From positions 1-64,000 of the forward strand of contig DASZOZ010000047.1 of the NCBI GenBank assembly GCA_035550515.1: a DNA stretch of 64,000 nt. The letters run 5' to 3'. Shown here piece after piece: positions 44,071 through 52,531 of this stretch (the stretch's first letter is position 1; each line of letters opens with the position of its first letter). The notes below the pieces were generated by a model. That model saw nothing but the letters and a program-made list of their open reading frames with translations, did not search any database and was not told the DNA's origin. Both the position numbers and the translations under genes were made by a program. The DNA comes from DATARH01 sp035550515. Lineage in GTDB: Bacteria; Pseudomonadota; Alphaproteobacteria; ATCC43930; CGMCC-115725.

Positions 44071-45618
44071 CTAATCATCGGCGGCGGCCGCGACGGGGGC
44101 GACCGCTTGCGTCCTTGGCGGCTCGCGCTTGATGCGCAGCAGCAGGAGGAGCGGCAGCACGCCGAGGGCGATCAGCATCATCAGCCGGAAATCGTCGATA
44201 TAGGAAACCATGGCGGCCTGCCGCGTCACCTCGACGTTCAGCGCGGCGAGGCCGTGGGGCGTCGACAGGCTGAACGGCGGCGCAAGGAAAGGCGCATGCG
44301 CCAACGGGTTGTCCGGCCGCAGCCGCTCGACCAGACGGGCATGGACGATCTGGGAGTTCTGCGCCAATTGCGAGACCAGCACGGAGATGCCGATCGAGCC
44401 GCCGAGATTGCGCATCAGGCTGCGGATCGCGGTGCCCTGGGTGAGGATGTGCGGCGGCAGGGTCGACAGCGCCAAGGTGTTGAGTGGCACCTGCGTGCAC
44501 CCGAGGCCGAACCCTTGGACCAGCCCGGACACGATCACCGGCATCATGCCCATCTGCAGCGAAAACTGGGTCATCTGCCACATCGCACAGGCGGTCAGCA
44601 GAAAGCCGAACAGGATGATGAGGCGGTTGTCGACGCGGGTCATCAGCGGCGCCACCAGAAACATCGCGGCAAACCCGCCGACGGCGCGCGGCATGGTCGT
44701 GAAGCCGGTGGTGACCGCCGGATAGTTCATCAGATTTTCCAGCATCGTGGACAACAGCGCCAAGGTGCCGGTCATGATCAGACCGCCGGCAAACATCAGC
44801 ACCGTGCCGACCGCGAAATTGACGCTGGTCAGCAGCTCCCGGTCGAAAAACGAGCGGCCCTCGGCGGTCGCCGTATGCACCGTAAACAAATAGAACCCGA
44901 GCCCGGCGATTGCCGCTTCCGCCCAGATCTCGCTCGAATTGAACCAGTCCTTCAACTCGCCGCGATCGAGCATCAGCTGCAATGCGCCGATCCCGAGGCT
45001 CAGAACGAGGAACCCGAAGAAGTCGAACGGCTGGCGACGGACGTTCCGGGTATAGCGGATGAAGATCAGCACGCCCAATATCGACAGCAGGCCGATCGGC
45101 AGGTTGATGTAGAACACCCAGCGCCAGCTGTAATATTCGGTCAGCCAGCCCCCGAGCGCCGGCCCCATGATCGGGCCGACGATCGTGCCGCTGCCGAATA
45201 CCGCCATCGCGTGACCGTGCCGCTCCGGCGGGTTGATCTGCAGCAACACGGCCTGACTGAGCGGCACCAGCCCGGCGCCGGCGATGCCTTGCAGGGCGCG
45301 GAACAGGACCAGCTCGCCGAGGCTGCCCGCGGCGCCGCACAGCGCCGATGCGATCGTGAAGCCGACGATCGACCCGAGGAAGATGTATTTGATGCCAAAC
45401 CGTCCGGCGAGCCAGCCGGTCAGCGGCATCATGATCGCGGCGCAGACGATGTAAGAGGTCAGCACCCAGGCGATCTGATCGAGCGAGGCGGAGAGCGATC
45501 CCTGGATATGCGGCAACGCCACGTTGAGGATCGTGTTGTCGACCCCCTGCATGATGTTCGCCAGCATGATCGAGAGCGTGATCAGGCCGCGGTTGGGGAC
45601 CGCAGCCTCACCTCTCAC
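44071..45618 (-). CDS. EmrB/QacA-type (DHA2) drug efflux transporter
   Basis: A 515-residue major-facilitator protein with 14 predicted hydrophobic segments. Signature parts are DNTILNVALPHIQGSLSASLDQIAWVLTSYIV, the motif GWLAGRFGIKYIF and GPALGGWLTEYYSWRWVFYINLP. This is the DHA2 pattern of EmrB. It usually works with an EmrA/HlyD adaptor; none is encoded next to it. The start is a GTG at 45618 with a weak ribosome-binding site, so the exact N-terminus is uncertain. The export substrate is unknown. Confidence 0.86.
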   Translation of the reverse strand: MRGEAAVPNRGLITLSIMLANIMQGVDNTILNVALPHIQGSLSASLDQIAWVLTSYIVCAAIMMPLTGWLAGRFGIKYIFLGSIVGFTIASALCGAAGSLGELVLFRALQGIAGAGLVPLSQAVLLQINPPERHGHAMAVFGSGTIVGPIMGPALGGWLTEYYSWRWVFYINLPIGLLSILGVLIFIRYTRNVRRQPFDFFGFLVLSLGIGALQLMLDRGELKDWFNSSEIWAEAAIAGLGFYLFTVHTATAEGRSFFDRELLTSVNFAVGTVLMFAGGLIMTGTLALLSTMLENLMNYPAVTTGFTTMPRAVGGFAAMFLVAPLMTRVDNRLIILFGFLLTACAMWQMTQFSLQMGMMPVIVSGLVQGFGLGCTQVPLNTLALSTLPPHILTQGTAIRSLMRNLGGSIGISVLVSQLAQNSQIVHARLVERLRPDNPLAHAPFLAPPFSLSTPHGLAALNVEVTRQAAMVSYIDDFRLMMLIALGVLPLLLLLRIKREPPRTQAVAPVAAAADD

Positions 45619-45874
45619 CGCGACCTCGCGGCGGGTGATGGTTGTCTTTCGCTCTCCTTGCCGTTCTGGCTCAATGGCGACCCATCAAGATGTCGGCTTG
45701 CGCCGATGATTAGCGCCTCGATGCGACGCCGCACGAAGCGTCAATGTCGCAATTCTGTCATGTGCCGCTTCCGCTGATGCGCTTTGGCCGGCGGATGTGT
45801 CGCGCCCGGAGCCGCGCCCGTCGCGCGGCGGTTCGCGTTTGGCGAGCGGCTGACCTTGGCGGTGAACGCTCGCG

Positions 45875-48187
45875 TTATGCTCCCGCGGCCACCGGCGGTT
45901 CAAATGCCGCGACCGCGGGCGGCGACAGGCAGCGTTCGACTTCGACCAGCGCGGTCGCCGAGCTTGGCCCCTGGCCGAGCCGCGATGTGCCTCGGTCGCG
46001 CGTCAGCACATTGGCATTGCCATGGGCGCACGGCGCTCCTTCGATAGCGTCGGCCGGGTCGTACCACGCGCCGCAGGACAGCCGCACCACGCCCGGCCGC
46101 ACCGTATCGGTGACGGTGACGCCGGCAAAGCAGGCCCCGCGCGCATTGAAGACGCGCGCGACATCGCCGTCCGCAAGACCGCGGGCGCGGGCATCCGCCG
46201 GGTTGATCGCCAGCGCTTCGCGCCCGGCAATCTTGCCGCGCGCACTCACCGGCCCCGCATCCATCTGGCTGTGCAGCTTGTGGCGCGGCTGGCTCGACAC
46301 GAGGTGGAGCGAATGTCGGGTTGCCGCCGCGGCGCCGAGCCACTCTTCGGGCTCGATCCAGGCCGGATGCGGCGGGCAGTCGTCGTAGCCGAAACCGGCG
46401 ATCTCTTCGGAATAGAGCTCGATCCGGCCCGACGGGGTCCGCAACGGGCGCTTCTCGGGATCGGCGCGGAACTCGCCGAACAGCACGTACTCGTCGGCCT
46501 GCCGCGGGATCTCGATCCAGCCCTTTTCCCAGAACGAGGCAAAATCGGGCACGGCGTTGCTTTGCGCGCGCTCGCGGAACGCGGCGTAGAGGTGATGCAG
46601 CCACGCGTCCTCGTCGCGCCCTTCGGTGAACGCCGCGTCGCAGCCGAGACGCCGGGCAAGGTCGCGCATGATCGCGAAATCGTCGCGCGCCGCGCCCACC
46701 GGCTCGATCGCCTTGCGCATCGCGATCACAAAGCGGTCGCGCGGCGACCCGCCGAAATCGTTGCGTTCGAGCGAGGTGGTGGCCGGCAGCACGATGTCGG
46801 CATGGCGCGCGGTTGCCGTCCACCACGGGTCGTGCACGACGACCGTCTCGGGCCGCTGCCAGGCGCGCCGCAGCCGGTTCAAATCCTGGTGGTGGTGGAA
46901 GGGGTTGCCGCCGGCCCAGTAAACCAGGCGGATATCGGGATAGGTGGCGCTCTTGCCGTCGTAATCGTAGCGCGCGCCGGGATTGAGCAGGCAGTCCGCG
47001 ATGCGGGCGGCCGGGATGGCGAGCCGCGCCGGATTGGGCAGTGTCGGCAAGGCCGGGCCGGGGAATGCCGCCGGCGGGTCGGCGACGCCCGCCGACGAGC
47101 CGTAGCCAAAACCGAACCCGCCGCCCGGCAGGCCGATCTGTCCGAGACAGGCGGCCAGCAGCACCAGCGACCAATAGACCTGCTCGCCGTGGTCGGCGCG
47201 CTGCAGCGACCACGACGCCGTCAGCATCGTACGCTCCGCCGCCATCCGCCGCGCCAGTTCGCGGATCGTCTCGGCCGGCACGCCGGTGATGCGCTCGGCC
47301 CAGGCGGCATCCTTGGGCTGGCCGTCGGCGGCGCCGGTCAGATACGGCACGACGCGGTCGAAGCCGGTGCAGTAGCGCGCGAGAAACGCCGCGTCATGCC
47401 GCTGTTCGGCGACCAGGGTATGGGCAAGCGCAAGCAGCATCGCCGTGTCGGTGTTGGGCCGGATCGCGATCCATTCCGGCGCCGCCGCCTCCGGCCCGTC
47501 CTCGCGGATCGGGCTGACGTTGACGACCCGAACCCCGGCACGCGCCAGCTCGGTGAAGGCGCCGCTCGTCGCGTGCCAGGCGCAGCCGCCCTTGGCGACC
47601 TGCGTGTTCTTGGGATTGGCCCCGCCGAACATGACAAAGAGCCGGGTATGCCGCGCCATCGACGACCACGACGTCAGCGGGCCCGCCACCGCCTGCGCCG
47701 AGCCGAGAATATGCGGCAGGAAGGTCAGCGCGGTGCCGAAGCTGTAATTGCTCGTCTGGTCGACGAACCCGCCCGCCGCGCCGAGAAAACGGCGCAGCTG
47801 GCCGCGCGCCTCGTGGAAATGCCCGGCCGACGACCAGCCCTGCGAGCCGCCCATGATCGCGCTCGGCCCGTATTGCCGATAGACCCGCGACAGCTCGCCG
47901 GCGACCAGGTCGAGCGCTCGCTCCCAGCTCACCGACACGAACCGCTCGCGGCCGCGTCCGGCGCCGCTCGCTCCGCCGCGGTCGAGCCAGCCCTGCCGCA
48001 CCATCGGCTGGGCGATGCGGGTCGGCGAGTAGACCGCGTCGGAAACCGCATCGATCAGCGGCGACGGGTCGGGGTCGAGCGCAAACGGCTCGGCGCCGAC
48101 CAGCCTGCCGTCTTCGACGACCGCGCTGAATGCGCCGAAATGCGAATGATGGGGGACGAGGGTGCGCGTCATCTTTGGTTCAACCAT
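45875..48187 (-). CDS. Molybdopterin oxidoreductase, biotin/DMSO/TMAO reductase-like
   Basis: A 770-residue bis-MGD molybdoenzyme without an N-terminal Fe-S cysteine cluster or obvious signal peptide. The Mo ligand is probably Ser149 in TSNYSFGTALTFLPHILG, as in TorA/BisC. Other marks are GGANPKNTQVAKGG, GGFGFGYGSS, YWAGGNPFHHHQDLNRLRRAWQRPETVVVHDPWWTATARHADIVLPATTSLERND, PSGRIELYSEEIAGFG and the C-terminal dinucleotide-binding domain HSLHLVSSQPRHKLHSQMD. Being cytoplasmic in appearance, it fits a biotin- or methionine-sulfoxide-reductase role (BisC-like). The start may also be ATG 48172, since GGGAGG is very close to the first ATG. Confidence 0.86.
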   Translation of the reverse strand: MVEPKMTRTLVPHHSHFGAFSAVVEDGRLVGAEPFALDPDPSPLIDAVSDAVYSPTRIAQPMVRQGWLDRGGASGAGRGRERFVSVSWERALDLVAGELSRVYRQYGPSAIMGGSQGWSSAGHFHEARGQLRRFLGAAGGFVDQTSNYSFGTALTFLPHILGSAQAVAGPLTSWSSMARHTRLFVMFGGANPKNTQVAKGGCAWHATSGAFTELARAGVRVVNVSPIREDGPEAAAPEWIAIRPNTDTAMLLALAHTLVAEQRHDAAFLARYCTGFDRVVPYLTGAADGQPKDAAWAERITGVPAETIRELARRMAAERTMLTASWSLQRADHGEQVYWSLVLLAACLGQIGLPGGGFGFGYGSSAGVADPPAAFPGPALPTLPNPARLAIPAARIADCLLNPGARYDYDGKSATYPDIRLVYWAGGNPFHHHQDLNRLRRAWQRPETVVVHDPWWTATARHADIVLPATTSLERNDFGGSPRDRFVIAMRKAIEPVGAARDDFAIMRDLARRLGCDAAFTEGRDEDAWLHHLYAAFRERAQSNAVPDFASFWEKGWIEIPRQADEYVLFGEFRADPEKRPLRTPSGRIELYSEEIAGFGYDDCPPHPAWIEPEEWLGAAAATRHSLHLVSSQPRHKLHSQMDAGPVSARGKIAGREALAINPADARARGLADGDVARVFNARGACFAGVTVTDTVRPGVVRLSCGAWYDPADAIEGAPCAHGNANVLTRDRGTSRLGQGPSSATALVEVERCLSPPAVAAFEPPVAAGA

Positions 48188-48496
48188 GCCTCCCGGGCTT
48201 CATCCCGCGGCGCCGGCGCGCGCAGCGGACGGCCATCGGCAAGAATAGCGCGTTTTCGATCCGAACGCGCGTTGCTGCCGCGTCAAATACCGATATTATG
48301 ATGTGTAATGGGTATTTTGACGAATCTGAATCGTATTATATTGACAATCGCTAAATGACATGGAGGAGTCGCTATAGGCGATCTCATGCGATGATCGGCT
48401 TGGTCGGCGCGGTGCAGCGCCGGTCAGGGTTGGGTCTGGCTCATGAGCCGGCGGGCGGCCAAGCCCGCGGGCGCTCAACTGCCGAGGAGCTTTACG
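48188..48496. other. AT-rich intergenic region between divergent genes
   Basis: This 309-bp stretch separates the molybdoenzyme from the CmcJ-like gene. Around 48285-48360 the sequence turns AT-rich (CGTATTATATTGACAATCGC and nearby), a likely promoter area. No gene with a good codon pattern was seen. No riboswitch was recognised. Confidence 0.45.
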
Positions 48497-49318
48497 ATGC
48501 CGCTGGATGCTGCCTTTACCCCGAAGACGCTGACCTCGACGCTCCATTACCTGAAGCGCGGCACGGAGAAGCCGGCGCGCTACCGGATCGACCCGCCGCC
48601 GGGCGTGCCGCGCTGGAACGGCGAGGACGATATGCGGGAAGTCACGATCGAGGACGCGCGCGGCCGCGAGGCCGAGTTCACCCTCGACCGCAACGGCTTT
48701 CAGCTGGTCAAGGCGCCGACCGCGGTGCGCGACTTCTACGATCCCGACGAAATCAAGCGCGTCTATTACCCCGAGGTCGAGCAGCTGCTGAAGGACAGGC
48801 TCGGCGCGAGCCGCGTCTTCGTGTTCGATCACAATGTGCGCAACGCCACCAAGCCCGGGCTGGCCGTGCCGTCGCGGCAGGTCCACAACGACCATACGGT
48901 GAACTCGGCGCCGCGCCGGGTGCGCGACCATCTCCCCGACGAGGCCGAGGAGCTGCTGAAGCACCGCTTCGGCATCGTCAATGTGTGGCGGCCGGTCCGC
49001 GGCCCGGTGCTCGATTCGCCGCTGGCGCTGTGCGACGCGCGCAGCTTCACCGACGACGACCTGATCGCCAGCGACCTGGTCTACGCCCATGTCCGCGGCG
49101 AGACCTCGCGGGTCGCGTACAATCCGAATCACCGCTGGTATTATTTCTCGGAGCAGCAGACCGACGAGGTGCTGTTCATCCGGGTGCACGACAGCGCCGA
49201 TGACGACCGCGCGCGCCTGTCGTTCCATACCTCGTTCGAGAACCCGCTGACCCCCGGCGCGCCGCCGCGCGAAAGCATCGAGGTGCGTACGCTGGTGTTC
49301 TTCCCGCCGGACGCCTGA
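48497..49318 (+). CDS. CmcJ/NvfI-family (non-heme iron-like) oxidoreductase
   Basis: A 273-residue protein of the CmcJ/NvfI/AsaB-type family, whose characterised members include cephamycin 7-methoxylation component CmcJ and fungal hydroxylases or desaturases. Recognisable segments are LTSTLHYLKRG, VHNDHTVNSAPRRVRDHLPDEAEELLKHRFGIVNVWRP, SPLALCDARSFTDDDLI and WYYFSEQQTDEVLFIRVHDS. Metal-binding residues probably include the histidine in QVHNDHT, but I cannot assign all ligands. ATG 48497 has GAGGAG 7 bp upstream. It stands alone with an AT-rich leader and a strong terminator, so it is expressed independently. Confidence 0.72.
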   Translation: MPLDAAFTPKTLTSTLHYLKRGTEKPARYRIDPPPGVPRWNGEDDMREVTIEDARGREAEFTLDRNGFQLVKAPTAVRDFYDPDEIKRVYYPEVEQLLKDRLGASRVFVFDHNVRNATKPGLAVPSRQVHNDHTVNSAPRRVRDHLPDEAEELLKHRFGIVNVWRPVRGPVLDSPLALCDARSFTDDDLIASDLVYAHVRGETSRVAYNPNHRWYYFSEQQTDEVLFIRVHDSADDDRARLSFHTSFENPLTPGAPPRESIEVRTLVFFPPDA

Positions 49319-49337
49319 CACACCCTCTGGTGCTGCC

Positions 49338-49369
49338 GCCTCGCCCGGAAACACCCGGGCGAGGCTTTT
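49338..49369 (+). terminator. Rho-independent terminator after the CmcJ-like gene
   Basis: An 11-bp GC-rich stem GCCTCGCCCGG / CCGGGCGAGGC with a 6-base loop is followed by TTTT. It begins 20 bp after the stop codon and ends 29 bp before the convergent CysA gene's stop, so it may also help that gene. Confidence 0.85.
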
Positions 49370-49398
49370 ACTTTGGCCGCGGTCTCAGGCCGTGAGGG

Positions 49399-50844
49399 TC
49401 ATCCGGCGAGGCCGTCGGAGACGACGGCGTACCGGGCGGGCGCAGTGCCCTCGGAAATGCTGACGACAATCGTGTTGCGCGTACCGTTCGGACTATGCCC
49501 TGAAAGCTGGTCGGCATTGCCGAGGCGCTTGTCGTCACTGCACAGCCAGCGGCCGTCTTTCTCGAAAAGCCGCCGCAGACGCCAATCGGGAAATGCGCCG
49601 GCTTCCCGCAGCCGCCGCCCCAGCGCGCCAAACCGGATGCTCGGGTCATCGGACAGCGGCTGCTCGATCAGCCGGACCACGCTCCACCCGTCGCGGATGA
49701 ACTGGAGCGATCGCGCCAATCCGTCGCCGTCGGTCGGCTCGGCATAGCCGCCGAGCGGCATCACTTCTGCCACGACATCCGCGAGGCCGCGGTCGTAAAC
49801 GATGATATTGGCCCGGGTGAGGGCGTCGCGTTCGAGCGATGTCGGCTCGCTCCCGGCACCGGGTAGCGCGATCAGCCAAAGCTCGCCTGCCGCGACGGCC
49901 GGCAGGTCGGCCGAGGGATCGACATCGGGCAGCACGCCGACGACGCTCGGCGTCCATGACGGCCCCCGGCCGGCCGCCGCATCTCCGCCGCTTCCTTGCG
50001 GAGGCGCCGTGGGGCCGCGCCGCGCGACCACAAATACCGACGGGTCGAACGCCGCCGGCGGGCGCGGGGCGTCGGGTATTGCTTCGAGAGCGGCCGGCGA
50101 GGGGCTACGGCCGGACCGCTCGTCGGCAGCGCCGAGAAACGCGCGCACGAACGGGGTCGCCGGGTGTTTGCGAAGGTCCGCCGGCGAGCCGATCTGTTCG
50201 AGATGCCCGGCGTTGAGGATCGCGACGCGATCGGCCAGTTGAAAGGCCTCGTGCTGATCGTGGGTGACAAAGACCGTCGTCAGCCCGAGCGTCCGCTGCA
50301 GGTCGCGCAGCCATTCGCGCAGTTCGCTGCGGACCTTGGCGTCGAGCGCGCCGAACGGCTCGTCGAGCAGCAGCACCTGCGGGTCGATCGCCAGCGCCCG
50401 GGCGAGTGCCACGCGCTGACGCTGCCCGCCCGAGAGCTGCGCCGGAAAGCGGTCGCCGAGCCCCGAAAGCTGCATCAGGCCGAGCAGTTCGGCCACCCGC
50501 TCCGCGATCCGGGCGCGCGGCGGGCGTTGGCGGCGCGGCAGCACCGAAAGGCCGAAGGCGATGTTGCGCGCGACGGTCATGTGCCGGAACAGCGCGTAGT
50601 TCTGGAACACGAAGCCGATGCGCCGCTCGCGCGGTGCAAGTGCGCCGGCGTCGACGCCGTTGATCAGGATCGCGCCGGAATCGGGCCGGTCGAGCCCGGC
50701 GATCAGGCGCAGCAACGTCGTCTTGCCGGCGCCCGACGGGCCGAGCAGCGCGAGGAACTCGCCGTCGGCGACGGCCATGTCGATGCCGGCGAGCGCCGCT
50801 TCGCTGCCGTAGCGCCGCGACAGGCCGCTGACCACCAAGGTCAT
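49399..50844 (-). CDS. cysA: Sulfate ABC transporter ATPase CysA with an unusual C-terminal extension
   Basis: A 481-residue protein. Residues 1-240 are a normal CysA-type ATPase: GPSGAGKTTLLRL (Walker A), VFQNYALFRHMTVARN, LSGGQRQRVALARALAIDPQVLLLDEPFGALD and VFVTHDQHEAFQLADRV. The family normally ends with a TOBE-like domain at about 350 residues. Here a Pro/Ala/Gly-rich linker (about 255-305) leads into a 170-residue region containing GELWLIALPGAGSEPTSLERDALTRANIIVYDRGL and SLQFIRDGWSVVRLIE, which resembles parts of the tetrapyrrole (uroporphyrinogen) methylase fold but lacks its SAM-binding loop. It is last in the sulfate operon. The extra part may sense a metabolite; that is speculative. 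Confidence 0.8.
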   Translation of the reverse strand: MTLVVSGLSRRYGSEAALAGIDMAVADGEFLALLGPSGAGKTTLLRLIAGLDRPDSGAILINGVDAGALAPRERRIGFVFQNYALFRHMTVARNIAFGLSVLPRRQRPPRARIAERVAELLGLMQLSGLGDRFPAQLSGGQRQRVALARALAIDPQVLLLDEPFGALDAKVRSELREWLRDLQRTLGLTTVFVTHDQHEAFQLADRVAILNAGHLEQIGSPADLRKHPATPFVRAFLGAADERSGRSPSPAALEAIPDAPRPPAAFDPSVFVVARRGPTAPPQGSGGDAAAGRGPSWTPSVVGVLPDVDPSADLPAVAAGELWLIALPGAGSEPTSLERDALTRANIIVYDRGLADVVAEVMPLGGYAEPTDGDGLARSLQFIRDGWSVVRLIEQPLSDDPSIRFGALGRRLREAGAFPDWRLRRLFEKDGRWLCSDDKRLGNADQLSGHSPNGTRNTIVVSISEGTAPARYAVVSDGLAG

Positions 50845-51698
50845 GGCGCGCCTGCCGGCGCCGGCGCGGCAAGCTCGTCGCGGTGACGCCGGTCGAGCAG
50901 CGCCTTGACCGCGAGCGTGACCAGCGCCGGCAGAACCAGCAGGGAGGCGACCGCGAAAGCGCCGGCGAGGTTGTATTCGTTGTAGAGGATCTCGACCTGC
51001 AGCGGCAGCGTCAGGGTCTCGCCGCGGATGCGGCCCGAGACGACCGAGACCGCGCCGAACTCGCCCATCGCCCGCGCGTTGCACAACAGCACCCCGTAAA
51101 GCAGCGCCCACTTGATGTTGGGCAAGGTCACCCGGAAGAAGATCTGCAGCCCCGAGGCGCCGAGCAGCAGCGCCGCCTCTTCCTCGGCGCTGCCCTGCTC
51201 GCGCATCAGCGGGATCAGTTGGCGCGCAACAAAGGGAAAGGTGACGAAAATCGTTGCCAGCACGATGCCCGGCAGCGCGAAGGTGATCTTTATCCCGTGC
51301 GCCGCCAGCCACGGCCCGAACCAGCCCTGGGCGCCGAACAGCAGCACGAAGACCAGGCCCGCGATCACCGGCGACACCGAGAACGGCAGGTCGATCAGCG
51401 TCACCAGCGCGCTCTTGCCGCGGAAGCCGAACTTGGCGATGCACCAGGCGGCGGCGATGCCGAACACGGTGTTGGCGGCGACCGAGATCGTCGCGGCGGC
51501 GAGGGTCAGCCGGATCGCGGCCGAGGTCTCGGGCTGCGTCAGTGCGTCGGCAAAGACGCCGATGCCCTTGGCAAAGGCCTGCACAAACACGAAGACCGCC
51601 GGCGCGATCAGGAATAGCGCCACGACCGCCAACGCCGCCGCGGTCAACGCCGCTGGGGCGACAACCCGGCGCGCACCGATAGGCCCGCTATCCGCCAT
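50841..51698 (-). CDS. cysW: Sulfate ABC transporter permease CysW
   Basis: A 285-residue permease with six main hydrophobic segments. It matches CysW-like proteins in RLTLAAATISVAANTVFGIAAAWCIAKF, LIDLPFSVSPVIAGLVFVLLFG and the EAA-type loop EEEAALLLGASGLQIFFRVTLPNIKWALLYG. The start overlaps the CysT stop by 11 bp and the end overlaps CysA by 4 bp. GRIRGETLTLPLQVEILYNEYN is the usual CysW ending segment. Confidence 0.92.
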   Translation of the reverse strand: MADSGPIGARRVVAPAALTAAALAVVALFLIAPAVFVFVQAFAKGIGVFADALTQPETSAAIRLTLAAATISVAANTVFGIAAAWCIAKFGFRGKSALVTLIDLPFSVSPVIAGLVFVLLFGAQGWFGPWLAAHGIKITFALPGIVLATIFVTFPFVARQLIPLMREQGSAEEEAALLLGASGLQIFFRVTLPNIKWALLYGVLLCNARAMGEFGAVSVVSGRIRGETLTLPLQVEILYNEYNLAGAFAVASLLVLPALVTLAVKALLDRRHRDELAAPAPAGAP

Positions 51699-52530
51699 GA
51701 CGGAGCCTTGCCCAGCGCTCGATGCCGTTGAGCGCCGCCAGGATCGCGAACGACACCGCGAGCATCACCGTCGCGATCGCCGCGGCGCCGGCATAGTCGT
51801 ATTGTTCGAGCTTGGTGACGATCAGCAGCGGCGCAATCTCGGAAACCCCCGGCATGTTGCCGGCGATGAAGATCACCGAGCCGTACTCGCCGACCGCGCG
51901 GGCGAATGCGAGGGCGGTTCCGGTCAGCACGCCGGGCAGCAACGCCGGAAAGACCACGCGCCAGAAGATCGCCGTGTCCGAGGCGCCGAGGGTGCGCCCG
52001 GCTTCTTCCTCGCTGCGGTCGAGGTCGGCGATCAGCGGCTGCACGGCACGCACGACAAACGGCAGCCCGATAAACACCAACGCGACGAAGATGCCGAGTC
52101 GGGTGAACGACACCGCGATGCCGAGCGGCGCCAGCAGCGCGCCGAACCAGCCGCTGTCGCTGTAGAGCGTCGCCAGGGTGATGCCGGCGACCGCTGTCGG
52201 CAGTGCGAACGGCAGGTCGATCAGCGCATCGATCAGCATGCGGCCGGGAAAGGAGTACCGCGCCAACACCCAGGCGAGCAGCAGCCCGAGCCCGGCGTTG
52301 AGCGCCGCGGCGGCGAGCGCCAGGCCGAAACTCACCCGGAACGCCGCCAGCGTGCGCGGCTCGGACAGGATCGCGACGAACCTGGCCGGGCCGACCCCGG
52401 TTGCCTTCAGCACCAGCGCCGCCAGCGGGATGACGACGATGAGCCCGAGATAGGCCAGCGTCAGCCCGAGCGTCGGGCCGAACCCCGGCAGCGTACGATG
52501 CCGCCCGCCGCCCCACAGCAGTGCGCTCAT
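51688..52530 (-). CDS. cysT: Sulfate ABC transporter permease CysT (CysU)
   Basis: A 280-residue permease. It has AFRVSFGLALAAAALNAGLGLLLAWVLARYSFPGRMLIDALIDLPFALPTAVAGITLATLY, then RSEEEAGRTLGASDTAIFWRVVFPALLPGVLTGTALAFARAVGEYGSVIFIAGNMPG, the CysT signature. It forms the membrane pore with CysW. It begins 1 bp after the binding-protein stop codon. Confidence 0.93.
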   Translation of the reverse strand: MSALLWGGGRHRTLPGFGPTLGLTLAYLGLIVVIPLAALVLKATGVGPARFVAILSEPRTLAAFRVSFGLALAAAALNAGLGLLLAWVLARYSFPGRMLIDALIDLPFALPTAVAGITLATLYSDSGWFGALLAPLGIAVSFTRLGIFVALVFIGLPFVVRAVQPLIADLDRSEEEAGRTLGASDTAIFWRVVFPALLPGVLTGTALAFARAVGEYGSVIFIAGNMPGVSEIAPLLIVTKLEQYDYAGAAAIATVMLAVSFAILAALNGIERWARLRHGG

Positions 52531-52531
52531 G

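Noticed and set aside
43240..45777. An 845-codon open frame on the plus strand
   Set aside because: It is antisense to the dienelactone hydrolase-like and EmrB-type genes and shows only repetitive His/Arg/Gln/Asp composition without domains.
46022..48301. A 759-codon open frame on the plus strand
   Set aside because: It is the antisense shadow of the molybdopterin oxidoreductase, whose motifs are complete.
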